Source: Thalassotalea nanhaiensis (lineage in GTDB: Bacteria > Pseudomonadota > Gammaproteobacteria > Enterobacterales > Alteromonadaceae). From it: DNA of 64,000 nt. The notes beneath the pieces are model-generated. The model was given only the letters and a program-made list of their open reading frames with translations, searched no databases and had not been told where the DNA came from. Made by a program: the position numbers and the translations under genes. The stretch spans positions 4,247,068 to 4,311,067 of the forward strand of contig NZ_CP134146.1 of NCBI RefSeq assembly GCF_031583575.1, written 5' to 3'. Shown here one piece after another: positions 27,649-37,516 of this stretch (positions within the stretch are counted from its first letter, which is position 1; each line of letters begins with the position of its first letter).

Positions 27649-29691
27649 TTATGCATTAATGCCACTATGACGTAATAACGCATCTACTTGTGGCTCTCGA
27701 CCACGGAATGCTTTAAATAACTCCATAGGCTCTTGTGAACCACCTTTTTCTAACACACACTCTAAAAAATCTTTGCCGGTACTTGCATTAAAAATACCTT
27801 CTTCTTCAAAGCGCGAATAAGCATCAGCAGATAACACTTCAGCCCATTTGTAAGAATAATAACCTGCGGCATAACCGCCGGCAAAGATATGACCAAAGCT
27901 GTGTTGAAAACGATTAAACTCTGGCGCCTTAACAACAGCATATTGAGCACGAACCTGATCAAGAATTTGTTGCACTTGATTGTCAGCTTTTGCATCAAAG
28001 TCAGCATGAATTTTAAAGTCAAAAATACTGAATTCAAGCTGTCGTAACATTTGCATTGCCGATTGGAAGTTTTTCGCCGCCAACATTTTATCCAACATTT
28101 CTTGTGGTAATGATTCACCAGTTTCAAAATGTGATGATAAAAACGCAAGGGCTTCAGGCTCCCAACACCAATTTTCTAAAAACTGGCTTGGTAATTCTAC
28201 CGCATCCCATGGCACGCCATTAATACCAGCGACACCAGCGGCATTAATTTGAGTAAGCATATGGTGCAAGCCGTGACCAAATTCATGGAATAACGTTACC
28301 ACTTCATCGTGAGTAAATAACGCCGGTTTATCACCTACAGGCTTGGTAAAGTTACAGGTTAAAAATGCTACCGGTAATTGCACGGTATTTTTGCTTAACT
28401 GGCGACGACCCACACAGTCGGCCATCCAGGCACCACCTCGCTTTTTATCACGAGCGTATAGATCTAAATAGAAGCTGCCTCGTAAGTTTTGGGTATTATC
28501 ATAGACATCAAAAAAGCTAACATCTTTATGCCAAACATCAACGCCCGCTCGCTCTTTAATGGTTAAACCATATAAACGATGTACCACCTCAAACAAACCA
28601 GACACAACTTTATCTTCTGGGAAATATGGGCGTAGGTCTTCGTCTGATATAGAGTACTTAGCTTGTTTTAATTTCTCAGAATAATAAGCAAGATCCCATG
28701 GATTAAGTTGCTCAATATTAAGTTCGGTTTTAGCAAAGTCGGTCAATTGGTTGAGATCTTCACCACCTTGAGCTTTTGATTTACTAGCCAAGTCTTCTAA
28801 GAACCCTAGCACCTGCGTAGTGTTTTCTGCCATTTTAGTCGCAAGTGACTCTTCAGCGTAGTTAGTAAAACCTAAGAGTTGGGCAACTTCATGACGTAGT
28901 GCCAATGTTTCTGTGATTAATGCTGAGTTATCAAATTCGCCAGCATTTGGGCCTTTATCTGATGCACGAGTAACATAAGCTACATACATTTTCTCGCGTA
29001 ACGCTGCATTATCAGCATACATCATTACAGGTAAATAACTTGGTATATCAAGCGTGAATAACCAGCCTTGCTTTTCTTGTGACTCGGCCAATTGTTTAGC
29101 GCCGGCTAATGCACTTTCAGGCAAGCCGGTTAACTCACCTTCATTGGTAATATTTATCGTGAATGCACCGGTTGCATCTAATACGTTATTACTAAAGTTA
29201 GAAGCAAGTTCTGACAATTTAGTTTGAATTTCACCGTAACGAGCTTTTTTATCATCTTCTAAAGCAATACCTGATAATTTGAAATCTCGTAATGCATTAC
29301 TAATGACTTTTTGTTGTGCAGCATTCAACGTGGCAAATTCATCGCTATTGGCAAGTTGTTGGTAGGCATTGAATAAACCTTTATGTTGACCAACCCATGT
29401 GCCGTATTCAGACAACATGGCTAAACAGGAATCATAAGCATCACGTAGTTCATCACTGTTTACTACTGAGTTCATGTGTGACACTGGTGACCAAATTTTT
29501 TCAAGCTGATCATCAACCTCATCGATATAAGCTACCAGGTTGTCCCAGGTAAAAGGTCCATCACTGGCAACGACCTGCTCAATGGCTTTTTTACCATTAG
29601 CAATCGCTTGCTCTACTGCAGGTTTAATATGATCTGGTTTGATTTGGGAAAACTCAGGAAGGCCTGTTTGCTCTAGTAATGGATTGCTCAT
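27649..29691 (-). CDS. prlC: Oligopeptidase A PrlC
   Basis: 680 aa M3-family zinc metallopeptidase degrading signal peptides and other short peptides in the cytosol. The active site VTLFHEFGHGLHHMLTQ has HExxH, with GVPWDAVELPSQFLENWCWEPEAL containing the third ligand Glu. Length and N terminus (NPLLEQTGLPEFSQIKPDHIKPAVEQAI) match E. coli PrlC/OpdA (680 aa). In E. coli it is followed by rsmJ (yhiQ); here the glycosylase gene lies in between, on the same strand with a 24-bp gap. Confidence 0.97.
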   Translation of the reverse strand: MSNPLLEQTGLPEFSQIKPDHIKPAVEQAIANGKKAIEQVVASDGPFTWDNLVAYIDEVDDQLEKIWSPVSHMNSVVNSDELRDAYDSCLAMLSEYGTWVGQHKGLFNAYQQLANSDEFATLNAAQQKVISNALRDFKLSGIALEDDKKARYGEIQTKLSELASNFSNNVLDATGAFTINITNEGELTGLPESALAGAKQLAESQEKQGWLFTLDIPSYLPVMMYADNAALREKMYVAYVTRASDKGPNAGEFDNSALITETLALRHEVAQLLGFTNYAEESLATKMAENTTQVLGFLEDLASKSKAQGGEDLNQLTDFAKTELNIEQLNPWDLAYYSEKLKQAKYSISDEDLRPYFPEDKVVSGLFEVVHRLYGLTIKERAGVDVWHKDVSFFDVYDNTQNLRGSFYLDLYARDKKRGGAWMADCVGRRQLSKNTVQLPVAFLTCNFTKPVGDKPALFTHDEVVTLFHEFGHGLHHMLTQINAAGVAGINGVPWDAVELPSQFLENWCWEPEALAFLSSHFETGESLPQEMLDKMLAAKNFQSAMQMLRQLEFSIFDFKIHADFDAKADNQVQQILDQVRAQYAVVKAPEFNRFQHSFGHIFAGGYAAGYYSYKWAEVLSADAYSRFEEEGIFNASTGKDFLECVLEKGGSQEPMELFKAFRGREPQVDALLRHSGINA

Positions 29692-29772
29692 AATGCTGCT
29701 TATAATATTAGGGAGATAGTAATACTACTAGAGATAAGTACTTTTAGTTGATTATTCAAGTAACATTCAAAA

Positions 29773-29795
29773 AAAAGACGCCGTTGGCGTCTTTT
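29773..29795 (-). terminator. Rho-independent terminator after the symporter gene
   Basis: AAAAGACGCC / GGCGTCTTTT with a 3-nt loop; T-runs exist on both strands. It lies after the symporter stop at 29825 and before prlC on the minus strand. Confidence 0.9.
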
Positions 29796-29824
29796 CTTGT
29801 AGGTAATTAGTATGATGAGTTTAA

Positions 29825-31045
29825 TTATTCTTGCACGAGTTTATTCATGATCACCGCACATACTGCATCACCAGTAATATTTAACGCTGTTCTGATCATG
29901 TCAAAAATTCTATCCAAGGCGAATAATAATGGTAAACCTTCAATTGGAATTCCAGCAGCAAGTAACACGGCAACAACGAGGAAGGATGGCCCAGGTACGC
30001 CTGCTTGTCCTATAGCACCAATAGTCGATGTAAAGATGATAGCCACATAAGCCCCCATGCTTAATTCAACACCGAACATTTGCGCGAAAAATACCGCTAC
30101 TAATCCATAATAAATAGCATTACCGCTCATATTTATGGTGGCACCTAAGGGTAATACAAAAGATGCTACCGAGTTTTTCACTTGTAATTCTTCTTCACAT
30201 ACTTCCATCGTTACTGGCAAAGTGGCCATGCTTGAAGCAGTTGATAGTGCTACCGCCTGAGGTTTTTTCATCTTCGATATAAAGTCTTTTACTGGTACAT
30301 CTGATAAAAACTTCACCATTAGGGGGTACACAATAAAGCCAAAGATAATTATCGCTAGTAAAAAAACCATAACCAACTTAACGATGATACCCAGTACATC
30401 AAAACCAAATGTGCCCACGGCATCAGCCATTAAACCAAACACGCCTATAGGGGCAATAATCATCACTTTGTTTATCATCCATACAAACGCGTCAATGATT
30501 GTTGTAATTCCCGCTAAAAACGGTTTTGCTCGCTCAACGCCAACCTTAGTAATAGCAATACCAAAAAACATGCAAAATACGATTATTTGTAGAATGTTAC
30601 TTGAATTTAATGATTCAAAAATGTTTGTTGGGATCATCGCCAAAATGGTATCAAATACACCTGCCACTTCACCTTTATCAGCATAAGTATTGGCAAACAT
30701 ACTAGAAACCGCGGAAGTATCTACTCCTAATCCTGGCTTAAACAGTTCTCCTAGAAAAATAGCTAACAACACTGCAATTGCTGATGTAATCATGAAAAAA
30801 GCGATAGTACCAAAACCAACTTTCCCGGCAGAGGGACTAGCCCCTAAATTAGCTGCGCCAGAGATAATAGAAACGGCGACCAAGGGTACGACTAGCATAG
30901 TAATTAAATGAATGAAAATAGCCCCTAAAGGAGCAAAAACTGACGCGTCGGCTCCCATAAGTACACCAACAACAGCGCCAATCACCATAGCGATGACGAC
31001 CTGTAATCCAATATTGTGCTTAAAGCCTTGTTTAACTGATGTCAT
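29825..31045 (-). CDS. Dicarboxylate/amino acid:cation symporter (DAACS family)
   Basis: 406 aa glutamate-transporter fold protein in the inner membrane, about eight membrane helices plus two re-entrant loops. Family motifs: FIHLITMLVVPLVAVSIISG, the HP1 serine-rich loop STASSMATLPVTME, the TM7 NMSGNAIYYGLVAVFFAQ (NMDGT-like) and HP2 GAIGQAGVPGPSFLVVAVLL. It imports dicarboxylates or acidic/neutral amino acids with Na+ or H+; the exact substrate is not inferable. Own transcription unit with a terminator at 29773. Confidence 0.92.
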   Translation of the reverse strand: MTSVKQGFKHNIGLQVVIAMVIGAVVGVLMGADASVFAPLGAIFIHLITMLVVPLVAVSIISGAANLGASPSAGKVGFGTIAFFMITSAIAVLLAIFLGELFKPGLGVDTSAVSSMFANTYADKGEVAGVFDTILAMIPTNIFESLNSSNILQIIVFCMFFGIAITKVGVERAKPFLAGITTIIDAFVWMINKVMIIAPIGVFGLMADAVGTFGFDVLGIIVKLVMVFLLAIIIFGFIVYPLMVKFLSDVPVKDFISKMKKPQAVALSTASSMATLPVTMEVCEEELQVKNSVASFVLPLGATINMSGNAIYYGLVAVFFAQMFGVELSMGAYVAIIFTSTIGAIGQAGVPGPSFLVVAVLLAAGIPIEGLPLLFALDRIFDMIRTALNITGDAVCAVIMNKLVQE

Positions 31046-31354
31046 AAATATCTCTTTGTTAATTTACGCTCGAGGGGAACCCTTAAATGCGCTATACATT
31101 TCAATACTGACAAATTTAACGCCCAGCAATTTGATCTAAATAGCTTTTATACATCTTAGATCAAGCTTCTACTATATAAAAACATATGTAATTAGGATGT
31201 TAAGTGTATCAACCCTCATAAGCATAGCTTATGCCTCGTTTTGCAACTGAGAAACAGTTCGTTGAAATAAAATCTATGAAACTTCACTCTTATAGTTGAA
31301 AAATGTGTTGTTGAGCACAATTATTAAAGCATCTATTTTATTTAGGAATTATTC
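31046..31354. other. Divergent intergenic region (symporter / gorA)
   Basis: 309 bp without a gene. The only structure noted is a perfect 7-bp inverted repeat CATAAGC-ATA-GCTTATG at 31217-31233, about 120 bp upstream of gorA, which could be a regulator site. No convincing OxyR box was recognised. Confidence 0.4.
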
Positions 31355-32704
31355 ATGAGCCAACATTTTGACTACATAGCCCTTGGCGCTGGCAGCGGCG
31401 GAATCGCATCAATAAACCGAGCAGCAATGCACGGCAAAAAGTGTGCATTAATAGAAGCAAAAGCATTAGGTGGTACTTGCGTAAACGTTGGATGTGTTCC
31501 TAAAAAAGTAATGTGGTATGCAGGGCAAATTGCTGACGCAGTACACTACTCTAAAGATTATGGTTTCGATTTAACTGCTGGAAAATTAAATTGGGAAAAA
31601 CTTGTTGAGAGTCGACAAGCCTATATTTCTCGTATTCATCAGTCATATGACAATGGTTTGGCTAAAAATAACGTCACCGTTATCAATGGATTTGGTAAAT
31701 TTATTGATAAAAATACCATTGAAGTAAATGGTGAAACCTATACAGCTGACAACATATTAATTGCCACTGGCGGTCGCCCTAGTGTGCCAAACATTCCAGG
31801 TGCGGAATATGGCATAACTTCAGATGGATTCTTTGCATTAAATGAACAACCTAAACGCGTAGCCGTGGTAGGCGCAGGCTATATTGCCGTTGAAATTGCC
31901 GGCGTATTAAACGCTCTAGGTAGTGAAACGACTTTATTAGTGCGTAAGCATAAACCATTACGTGATTTTGACGACATGATGTCAGATACCTTAGTTGAGA
32001 TCATGGCGGCAGAAGGGCCAACCCTAAAAACACACTGCACGCCAAAAGAAGTCATTAAAAATAGCGACAACAGCTTAACGCTAGAACTAGAAAATGGTGA
32101 AGCTATTACCGTTGATGCAATTATTTGGGCCATTGGTCGCGAACCAGCTACAGATAACATTAATATTAAAGCAACAGGCATAGAATTAAATGCTCGTGGG
32201 TTTATCGATACAGACAAATATCAAAACACTAGCGTTGAAAATATTTATGCTGTTGGTGATAACACAGGACGAGCACAACTTACACCTGTTGCAGTCGCTG
32301 CAGGTCGTCGTTTATCAGAACGTTTATTTAATGGTAAAACCGATGAGCATCTAGATTACAATCTGATCCCAACGGTAGTATTTTCACACCCAACAATTGG
32401 CACTATCGGCTTAACTGAGCAACAAGCTATCGCTTCTTTTGGTGATGAAGACATCACTGTTTATACCTCTCAGTTTACTTCTATGTATACCGCGGTAACA
32501 CAGCATAGACAACCATGTAGAATGAAGCTTATCTGTCAGGGTAAAAATGAAAAAATTGTGGGTATGCACTGTATCGGACTTGGCAGCGATGAAATGCTAC
32601 AAGGCTTTGCTGTGGCCGTTAAAATGGGCGCTACCAAGGCTGACTTTGATAACACAATTGCAATACACCCAACAGCTGCCGAAGAGTTCGTTACTATGCG
32701 TTAA
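31355..32704 (+). CDS. gorA: Glutathione-disulfide reductase Gor
   Basis: 449 aa NADPH-dependent flavoprotein regenerating reduced glutathione. FAD-binding [18 protein letters not shown], the redox-active disulfide [25 protein letters not shown]-binding [47 protein letters not shown] and the C-terminal interface [12 protein letters not shown], bearing the catalytic His and Glu, are all intact. Typical length (E. coli 450 aa). It would support the Prx/Grx fusion enzyme (6164). The terminator at 32779 follows. Confidence 0.97.
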   Translation: MSQHFDYIALGAGSGGIASINRAAMHGKKCALIEAKALGGTCVNVGCVPKKVMWYAGQIADAVHYSKDYGFDLTAGKLNWEKLVESRQAYISRIHQSYDNGLAKNNVTVINGFGKFIDKNTIEVNGETYTADNILIATGGRPSVPNIPGAEYGITSDGFFALNEQPKRVAVVGAGYIAVEIAGVLNALGSETTLLVRKHKPLRDFDDMMSDTLVEIMAAEGPTLKTHCTPKEVIKNSDNSLTLELENGEAITVDAIIWAIGREPATDNINIKATGIELNARGFIDTDKYQNTSVENIYAVGDNTGRAQLTPVAVAAGRRLSERLFNGKTDEHLDYNLIPTVVFSHPTIGTIGLTEQQAIASFGDEDITVYTSQFTSMYTAVTQHRQPCRMKLICQGKNEKIVGMHCIGLGSDEMLQGFAVAVKMGATKADFDNTIAIHPTAAEEFVTMR

Positions 32705-32778
32705 CGGTATTATTCGACAATAAACACCAATACCGGCTTTGTTAAGTTGGTGGTGTGTGGAAAAATCAAATTCGTATC

Positions 32779-32821
32779 AGCTCAATGACTAGAATTAAAT
32801 TCGGAAATTGAGCTTTTTTTT
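32779..32821 (+). terminator. Rho-independent terminator after gorA
   Basis: AGCTCAAT pairs with ATTGAGCT; the loop itself contains a small GAATT/AATTC stem. Followed by at least seven T. Confidence 0.8.
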
Positions 32822-33061
32822 GTACTTTTTTTCTTGGCACTTTTGTTAATAAAAAGTGATGACTATAACCAAGTTAGCTGCAAGCCTTTATTTATCTGGG
32901 TAATCACTTTTTTACATTAAAAACAAAATTATCAATTGAATTAATTAGTTAATATATTGTTAAAAAACCGTTTGTTTTCGAAAATCTTTCTGCTAGTATC
33001 ATTATCCCATTTAGGAAAAACTCTTTTCAATATTGTTTACCTTTTGGGATTTATGGAAAAA

Positions 33062-33232
33062 TTATCCACATCTATTTTACCAATAATAATAAATAGAAAC
33101 GGTCAGTTGTATCTTCCGAACATCATAAACATTAAGCCTTACAGGCATTTTACACTTGCTAATTTTCTTTATAGCAGGTGGACTTAGTAATTCCTTCAAC
33201 AGACTTATCCACAGAAACGATCCTTTTCCACA
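33062..33232. promoter_or_regulatory. DnaA-box cluster upstream of polA
   Basis: Two perfect DnaA boxes TTATCCACA (33062-33070 and 33205-33213) and one single-mismatch box TTTTCCACA (33224-33232), all in the same orientation, within 245 bp upstream of polA. DnaA is known to stimulate polA expression in E. coli. The rest of 32822-33305 is AT-rich and shows no convincing gene. Confidence 0.75.
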
Positions 33233-33305
33233 GTTTTTCAATACCAAACTAGATCAATCTATGGCATGCTATTGCCAGTAATTTCAAAGATAATAAACTA
33301 ATACC

Positions 33306-36053
33306 ATGACTCAATCCTCCCCTTATATTCTCGTTGACGGTTCGTCTTACTTGTTTCGCGCTTATTACGTACCATATTTACAAGCACTTTCAACAAAAGA
33401 TGGCCATCCTACCGGTGCGATCACCGGTGTATTAAATATGATCAAAAGTTTGCAAAAAGATTATCCGACAGGAAAGATCGTTGTTATTTTTGATGCCAAA
33501 GGTAAAACCTTTCGTAACGATTTATACCCAGAATATAAAGCAAATCGTCCTCCGATGCCTGATGATTTGCGCAGCCAAATAGCACCGCTGCATAAAATCA
33601 TTAAAGCCATGGGATTACCATTATTAGTTATCGATGGTGTAGAGGCCGATGACGTTATCGGAACGCTGGCCGACCAAGCGAGTAAACTTGGTTTAGAAAC
33701 AGTAATTTCAACCGGCGATAAAGATATGGCGCAGTTGGTTACCGAACATGTCACCTTAATCAATACCATGACTAATGTCGCTATGGATGTTGATGGCGTT
33801 ATTGAAAAGTTTGGTGTTCGTCCCGATCAAATCATCGATTATTTAGCATTAATGGGCGACAAAGTAGATAACATTCCTGGCGTTGAAAAGTGTGGCCCTA
33901 AAACCGCAGTAAAATGGTTAACAGAACATGAAAATTTAGACAATGTTATTGCCAACGCTGACTCTGTAAAAGGCAAAATAGGCGAAAACCTTCGATCAGC
34001 ACTTGATCAATTACCGCTTTCTTATGAGCTTGCAACGATAAAACTGGATGTTGAACTTGAGCAGCCAATTAATGAAATAGAAGCTGTTGATGCTGACACA
34101 GATACTTTACGAGAAATGTATACCGAGTTTGAACTTAAACGTTTACTCGCCGAGCTTGATAAAGGTAAGTCTGGCAGCGATACACCCGCAGCAACTGAAG
34201 CCCCAGATGCAGAAGAAGATGAAGAATTACCTGCTGCGATTGAAAGTTCATACGACATTATTTTAACCAAGGCTGAATTACAAACCTGGCTTGATAAATT
34301 AAATTCCTGTACTGAATTTGCCTTTGATACTGAAACTACCAGTGTCAATTATATGGAAGCTAAGTTAGTAGGGTTATCATTTGCTATTGAAGCTGGCAAA
34401 GCTGCTTATGTACCACTTACTCATGATTATATAGATGCACCTGAACAGTTAGATTTAGATTGGGTATTAGCGCAGTTTAAACCACTATTAGAAAGTACCA
34501 GCATTTTAAAAATAGGCCAAAACTTAAAATATGACGCTAATGTGCTTAGTCATTATGACATAACCATACAGGGTGTTGGTTTTGATACCATGCTTGAATC
34601 GTATTGTTTAAACAGTGTTTCCACTCGACATAATATGGATGCTCTGGCTGAAAAATACCTGGGTTATAAAACAGTGCATTTTGAAGACATCGCCGGAAAA
34701 GGAGCAAAGCAACTTACCTTCAATCAAATCGATGTTGAAAAGGCAGGACACTATGCTGCAGAAGATGCTGATATAACTCTGCGTTTACACCAAGCAATTT
34801 GGCCTAAACTGAACAAACTGGCAGAGCAAAAGCAAGTATTCTCAGAAATTGAGTTACCGCTTATGCCCGTACTTGCCCGTATGGAGCAAACAGGTGTGCT
34901 AATTGATTCTGAACTTCTAAATGAACAAAGTCATCAAATTGGCATGCGTTTAGATGAACTGGAGATTCAAGCACACAACGTGGCAGGTAAAAGCTTTAAC
35001 TTGAGCTCACCAAAACAACTTCAAACAATTTTGTTTGAAGAGCAGGGCATTCCGGTGATCAAGAAAACTCCAAAAGGTGCTCCTTCAACAGCTGAAGAGG
35101 TATTACAAGAGTTAGCTTTAGACTACCCATTACCTAAGTTGATTATTGAGCATCGTGGTTTAAGTAAATTAAAATCAACCTATACTGACAAATTACCATT
35201 AATGGTGAGTGAAAAATCTGGTCGTGTGCATACTTCATACCATCAAGCTGTAACAGCGACCGGACGTTTATCTTCAACTGATCCTAACCTGCAAAATATC
35301 CCAATTCGCAGTGAAGAAGGTAAAAAAATCCGCCAAGCGTTCATCGCACCGCAAGGTTATAAAATATTGGCGATAGATTACTCGCAAATTGAATTACGCA
35401 TTATGGCGCATTTGTCGAATGATAAGGGTCTATTAACTGCGTTTGCTGAAGGCCGAGATGTTCATCAGGCAACTGCCGCTGAAATATTCAATATAGAACT
35501 GGACCAAGTAACCTCAGATCACCGTCGTAGCGCAAAAGCGATTAACTTTGGCCTTATATATGGTATGTCTGCATTTGGTTTATCTAAGCAACTGGGCATT
35601 GCCCGTGGTAAAGCTCAAGATTATATGAATACATATTTTGAACGTTACCCTGGCGTATTAGAGTACATGGAAAATACTCGCCAATTAGCCTCTGAACAAG
35701 GCTATGTTGAAACAATATTTGGCCGCCGACTATTTTTACCTGAAATTAAGTCCAGAAATGGGGCAAGACGAAAAGCTGCTGAGCGCGCCGCAATAAATGC
35801 ACCAATGCAAGGCACGGCCGCAGACATCATTAAAAAAGCTATGATTGCGGTCGATAAATGGCTCGTAGAAAGCAATGATCCACGCATAAAAATGACCATG
35901 CAGGTACACGATGAGCTCATTTTTGAGGTTGAAGAAAGCATAATTGTGGAAACAACCGAAAAATTAGTCGAAATAATGAACAATGCCGTGCAATTAAATG
36001 TGCCATTAATCTCTGAGGCCGGTACTGGCGACAACTGGCAGCAAGCGCACTAA
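33306..36053 (+). CDS. polA: DNA polymerase I PolA
   Basis: 915 aa. 5'-3' exonuclease domain (residues ~1-290; YILVDGSSYLFRAYYVP, FDAKGKTFRNDLYPEYKANRPPMP, GDKDMAQLV). An acidic linker (~295-315) leads to a 3'-5' exonuclease domain with the metal ligands present (FAFDTETTS, GQNLKYDANVL, HYAAEDADITLRLH), so proofreading is probably intact. Polymerase domain with SSTDPNLQNIP, LAIDYSQIELRIMAHLS, RRSAKAINFGLIYGMSAFGLS and MQVHDELIFEV. Upstream DnaA boxes suggest coupling to replication. The downstream 480 bp holds a candidate small RNA and repeats, then engB on the other strand, the order seen in E. coli. Confidence 0.98.
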   Translation: MTQSSPYILVDGSSYLFRAYYVPYLQALSTKDGHPTGAITGVLNMIKSLQKDYPTGKIVVIFDAKGKTFRNDLYPEYKANRPPMPDDLRSQIAPLHKIIKAMGLPLLVIDGVEADDVIGTLADQASKLGLETVISTGDKDMAQLVTEHVTLINTMTNVAMDVDGVIEKFGVRPDQIIDYLALMGDKVDNIPGVEKCGPKTAVKWLTEHENLDNVIANADSVKGKIGENLRSALDQLPLSYELATIKLDVELEQPINEIEAVDADTDTLREMYTEFELKRLLAELDKGKSGSDTPAATEAPDAEEDEELPAAIESSYDIILTKAELQTWLDKLNSCTEFAFDTETTSVNYMEAKLVGLSFAIEAGKAAYVPLTHDYIDAPEQLDLDWVLAQFKPLLESTSILKIGQNLKYDANVLSHYDITIQGVGFDTMLESYCLNSVSTRHNMDALAEKYLGYKTVHFEDIAGKGAKQLTFNQIDVEKAGHYAAEDADITLRLHQAIWPKLNKLAEQKQVFSEIELPLMPVLARMEQTGVLIDSELLNEQSHQIGMRLDELEIQAHNVAGKSFNLSSPKQLQTILFEEQGIPVIKKTPKGAPSTAEEVLQELALDYPLPKLIIEHRGLSKLKSTYTDKLPLMVSEKSGRVHTSYHQAVTATGRLSSTDPNLQNIPIRSEEGKKIRQAFIAPQGYKILAIDYSQIELRIMAHLSNDKGLLTAFAEGRDVHQATAAEIFNIELDQVTSDHRRSAKAINFGLIYGMSAFGLSKQLGIARGKAQDYMNTYFERYPGVLEYMENTRQLASEQGYVETIFGRRLFLPEIKSRNGARRKAAERAAINAPMQGTAADIIKKAMIAVDKWLVESNDPRIKMTMQVHDELIFEVEESIIVETTEKLVEIMNNAVQLNVPLISEAGTGDNWQQAH

Positions 36054-36169
36054 TTGAATATTAATGTAATAAAATTACAAAAGCATTCATTTGGTATAGA
36101 AAACACAACAATAAATTGCTATTTTTTTCACTTTTTTTACAAAAATGTAATAAAAATTAGAATAAATAC

Positions 36170-36198
36170 TTTACAAGCTAGAGTTAACACTCTAATAT
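36170..36198 (+). promoter_or_regulatory. Sigma-70 promoter of the small RNA candidate
   Basis: TTTACA (36170-36175) and TAATAT (36193-36198) with an optimal 17-bp spacer. The spacer contains the inverted repeat AGAGTTAACACTCT (36181-36192 core), a possible operator. Predicted transcription start near 36205. Confidence 0.7.
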
Positions 36199-36204
36199 AG
36201 CCTC

Positions 36205-36293
36205 ATTCCTAACGGAATTCTTGTTGTAATAACTTTTGTTTTCTAGCTTCCCCATAAGCTTCTAACCAACGTCCTTGACGTTGGTTTTTTTTT
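36205..36293 (+). ncRNA. Candidate small RNA in the Spot 42 (spf) position
   Basis: A consensus promoter is followed ~60 nt later by a strong terminator, giving a transcript of about 89 nt with no sensible reading frame. It has a U-rich single-stranded stretch, a small hairpin AGCTT-CCCCAT-AAGCT (36245-36260) exposing CCCC, which could pair with Shine-Dalgarno-like GGGG, and the terminator. It lies between polA and engB, exactly where spf lies in E. coli and Vibrio, on the polA strand. I see no clear primary-sequence match to Spot 42, so the identity is positional only. Confidence 0.55.
36264..36293 (+). terminator. Rho-independent terminator of the small RNA candidate
   Basis: Perfect 10-bp stem AACCAACGTC / GACGTTGGTT, loop CTT, followed by seven further T. 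May also stop polA read-through. Confidence 0.93.
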
Positions 36294-36321
36294 GCCTGAA
36301 ATAAATTTCCACGGTAAAGTT

Positions 36322-36489
36322 GCATTGCTTCATCCTGCTTTACAAATCTAATGTCATCCCTGACGATTTGCATTGCTTCATCCATGAAGCAAAAACAAAA
36401 AACTTGCTCCTCGATAACTGCTCCTGCGTTATTCTACCTACATACGTCCTTGTATTAGTGCATTTTTGTCATATAGGCCTTCCATGGCC
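36322..36489 (-). repeat. Dispersed repeat family B, inverted copy
   Basis: Reverse complement matches 7261-7410 over most of its length: GGCCATGGAAGGCC palindrome, ATATGACAAAAATGCACTAA, GTATGTAGGTAGAATAACGC, then ATGGATGAAGCAATGCAAAT. No coding content. Confidence 0.88.
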
Positions 36490-36493
36490 AAAA

Positions 36494-36517
36494 AAAAAGA
36501 GCCGTGAGGCTCTTTTT
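36494..36517 (-). terminator. Rho-independent terminator of engB
   Basis: AAAAAGAGCC / GGCTCTTTTT with a 4-nt loop and an extended A-run on the plus strand, giving a T-run for minus-strand transcripts. It lies 18 bp past the engB stop. Confidence 0.9.
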
Positions 36518-36534
36518 AAGAAATGTGTTTCTAA

Positions 36535-37212
36535 TTACTCGCTTTCTTCGAAAGCCTCATCATCTTCAGGCTCAACTAATTCTTGATGTTCGATATTAAT
36601 AAACCAGTCACTAATTACAGCTGTTGCTTGTTCTAAACCAACTTTTGTTAATGATGAGAACGCCTGCACCTTTACATTATCATGCATTGCCAGGCATTTT
36701 TTGCGAACCTGTAATACTTCAGAGTTTCTTTTACCAGGCTTTAATTTATCTGCTTTAGTGAGTAAAACTAATGTTGGTAACTGACAATCGTTTGCCCAAT
36801 TAATAAGGTCTACATCTAAGTCCTTCAAAGGGTGGCGAATATCCATTAATAAAACCAAGCCTTTTAAGCTCATGCGCTTTTCTAAATATTCAGCTAACGC
36901 TTTTTGCCACTTTTTCTTCATTTCTAAAGGAACTTTAGCAAAGCCGTAACCCGGCAAATCGATTAAGCGTCGATTTTCTCTAATATCAAACACGTTGATA
37001 AGCTGCGTACGACCAGGAGTTTTACTCGTTCGTGCCAGGGCTTTTTGATTAGTTAGGGTATTTAAAGCACTAGATTTACCCGCGTTAGAACGACCGGCAA
37101 AAGCAACCTCAATACCACTATCAGCTGGGAGGCGACGAATGTCGGGAGCACTTAGCTCAAATTTGGCAACATGTAAATTAACCATAGGAGTTGTCAAAAC
37201 GGGATCCACCAT
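36535..37212 (-). CDS. engB: Ribosome biogenesis GTPase EngB (YihA/YsxC)
   Basis: 225 aa GTPase required for 50S subunit assembly. G1 [15 protein letters not shown]2 region [13 protein letters not shown]3 [11 protein letters not shown]4 TKADKL, G5 SSL are intact. The C-terminal tail is acidic ([12 protein letters not shown]). The first ATG at 37212 is annotated; an internal ATG at 37185 ([15 protein letters not shown]) matches the E. coli N terminus better, and neither has a clear ribosome-binding site. Its place next to polA with hemN and yihI further on mirrors E. coli. Confidence 0.95.
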   Translation of the reverse strand: MVDPVLTTPMVNLHVAKFELSAPDIRRLPADSGIEVAFAGRSNAGKSSALNTLTNQKALARTSKTPGRTQLINVFDIRENRRLIDLPGYGFAKVPLEMKKKWQKALAEYLEKRMSLKGLVLLMDIRHPLKDLDVDLINWANDCQLPTLVLLTKADKLKPGKRNSEVLQVRKKCLAMHDNVKVQAFSSLTKVGLEQATAVISDWFINIEHQELVEPEDDEAFEESE

Positions 37213-37516
37213 AAATAAAGACGTAAAAATAAATTAAAATAACTTATTCAATTATATCCTGTTTTTAACATTTTGAGGCAGTGTTTTTTTGTAATCAGGG
37301 CTACAAAGGCAATTAATTAATCTTTTTATCGAAAATTAATCAATAACCATTACACGAACACGGGAATTGTGTAAAATAGCGTAAATTTTTATTACTCTGG
37401 GTAAAATAAAGCTAATAAACAGTGTTTATCGTTTTATATTATTCAGTAAAAAGCGCTTTTAAAGGGATTAATCAGTAGTAAAACTGAGGTCCATGGTATT
37501 AACAGGCAGAACATCT
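37213..37516. other. Divergent intergenic region (engB / cytochrome c4)
   Basis: About 300 bp of AT-rich DNA with the promoters of two divergent genes. I see no repeat, hairpin or recognised operator that stands out. Confidence 0.4.

Noticed and set aside
31135..31180. FNR-like half sites upstream of the symporter gene
   Set aside because: TTGAT and ATCAA elements are present but not at the 4-bp spacing.
32957..33187. 76-codon frame upstream of polA
   Set aside because: AT-rich composition typical of random sequence, overlaps a DnaA box, and no ribosome-binding site; treated as regulatory DNA.
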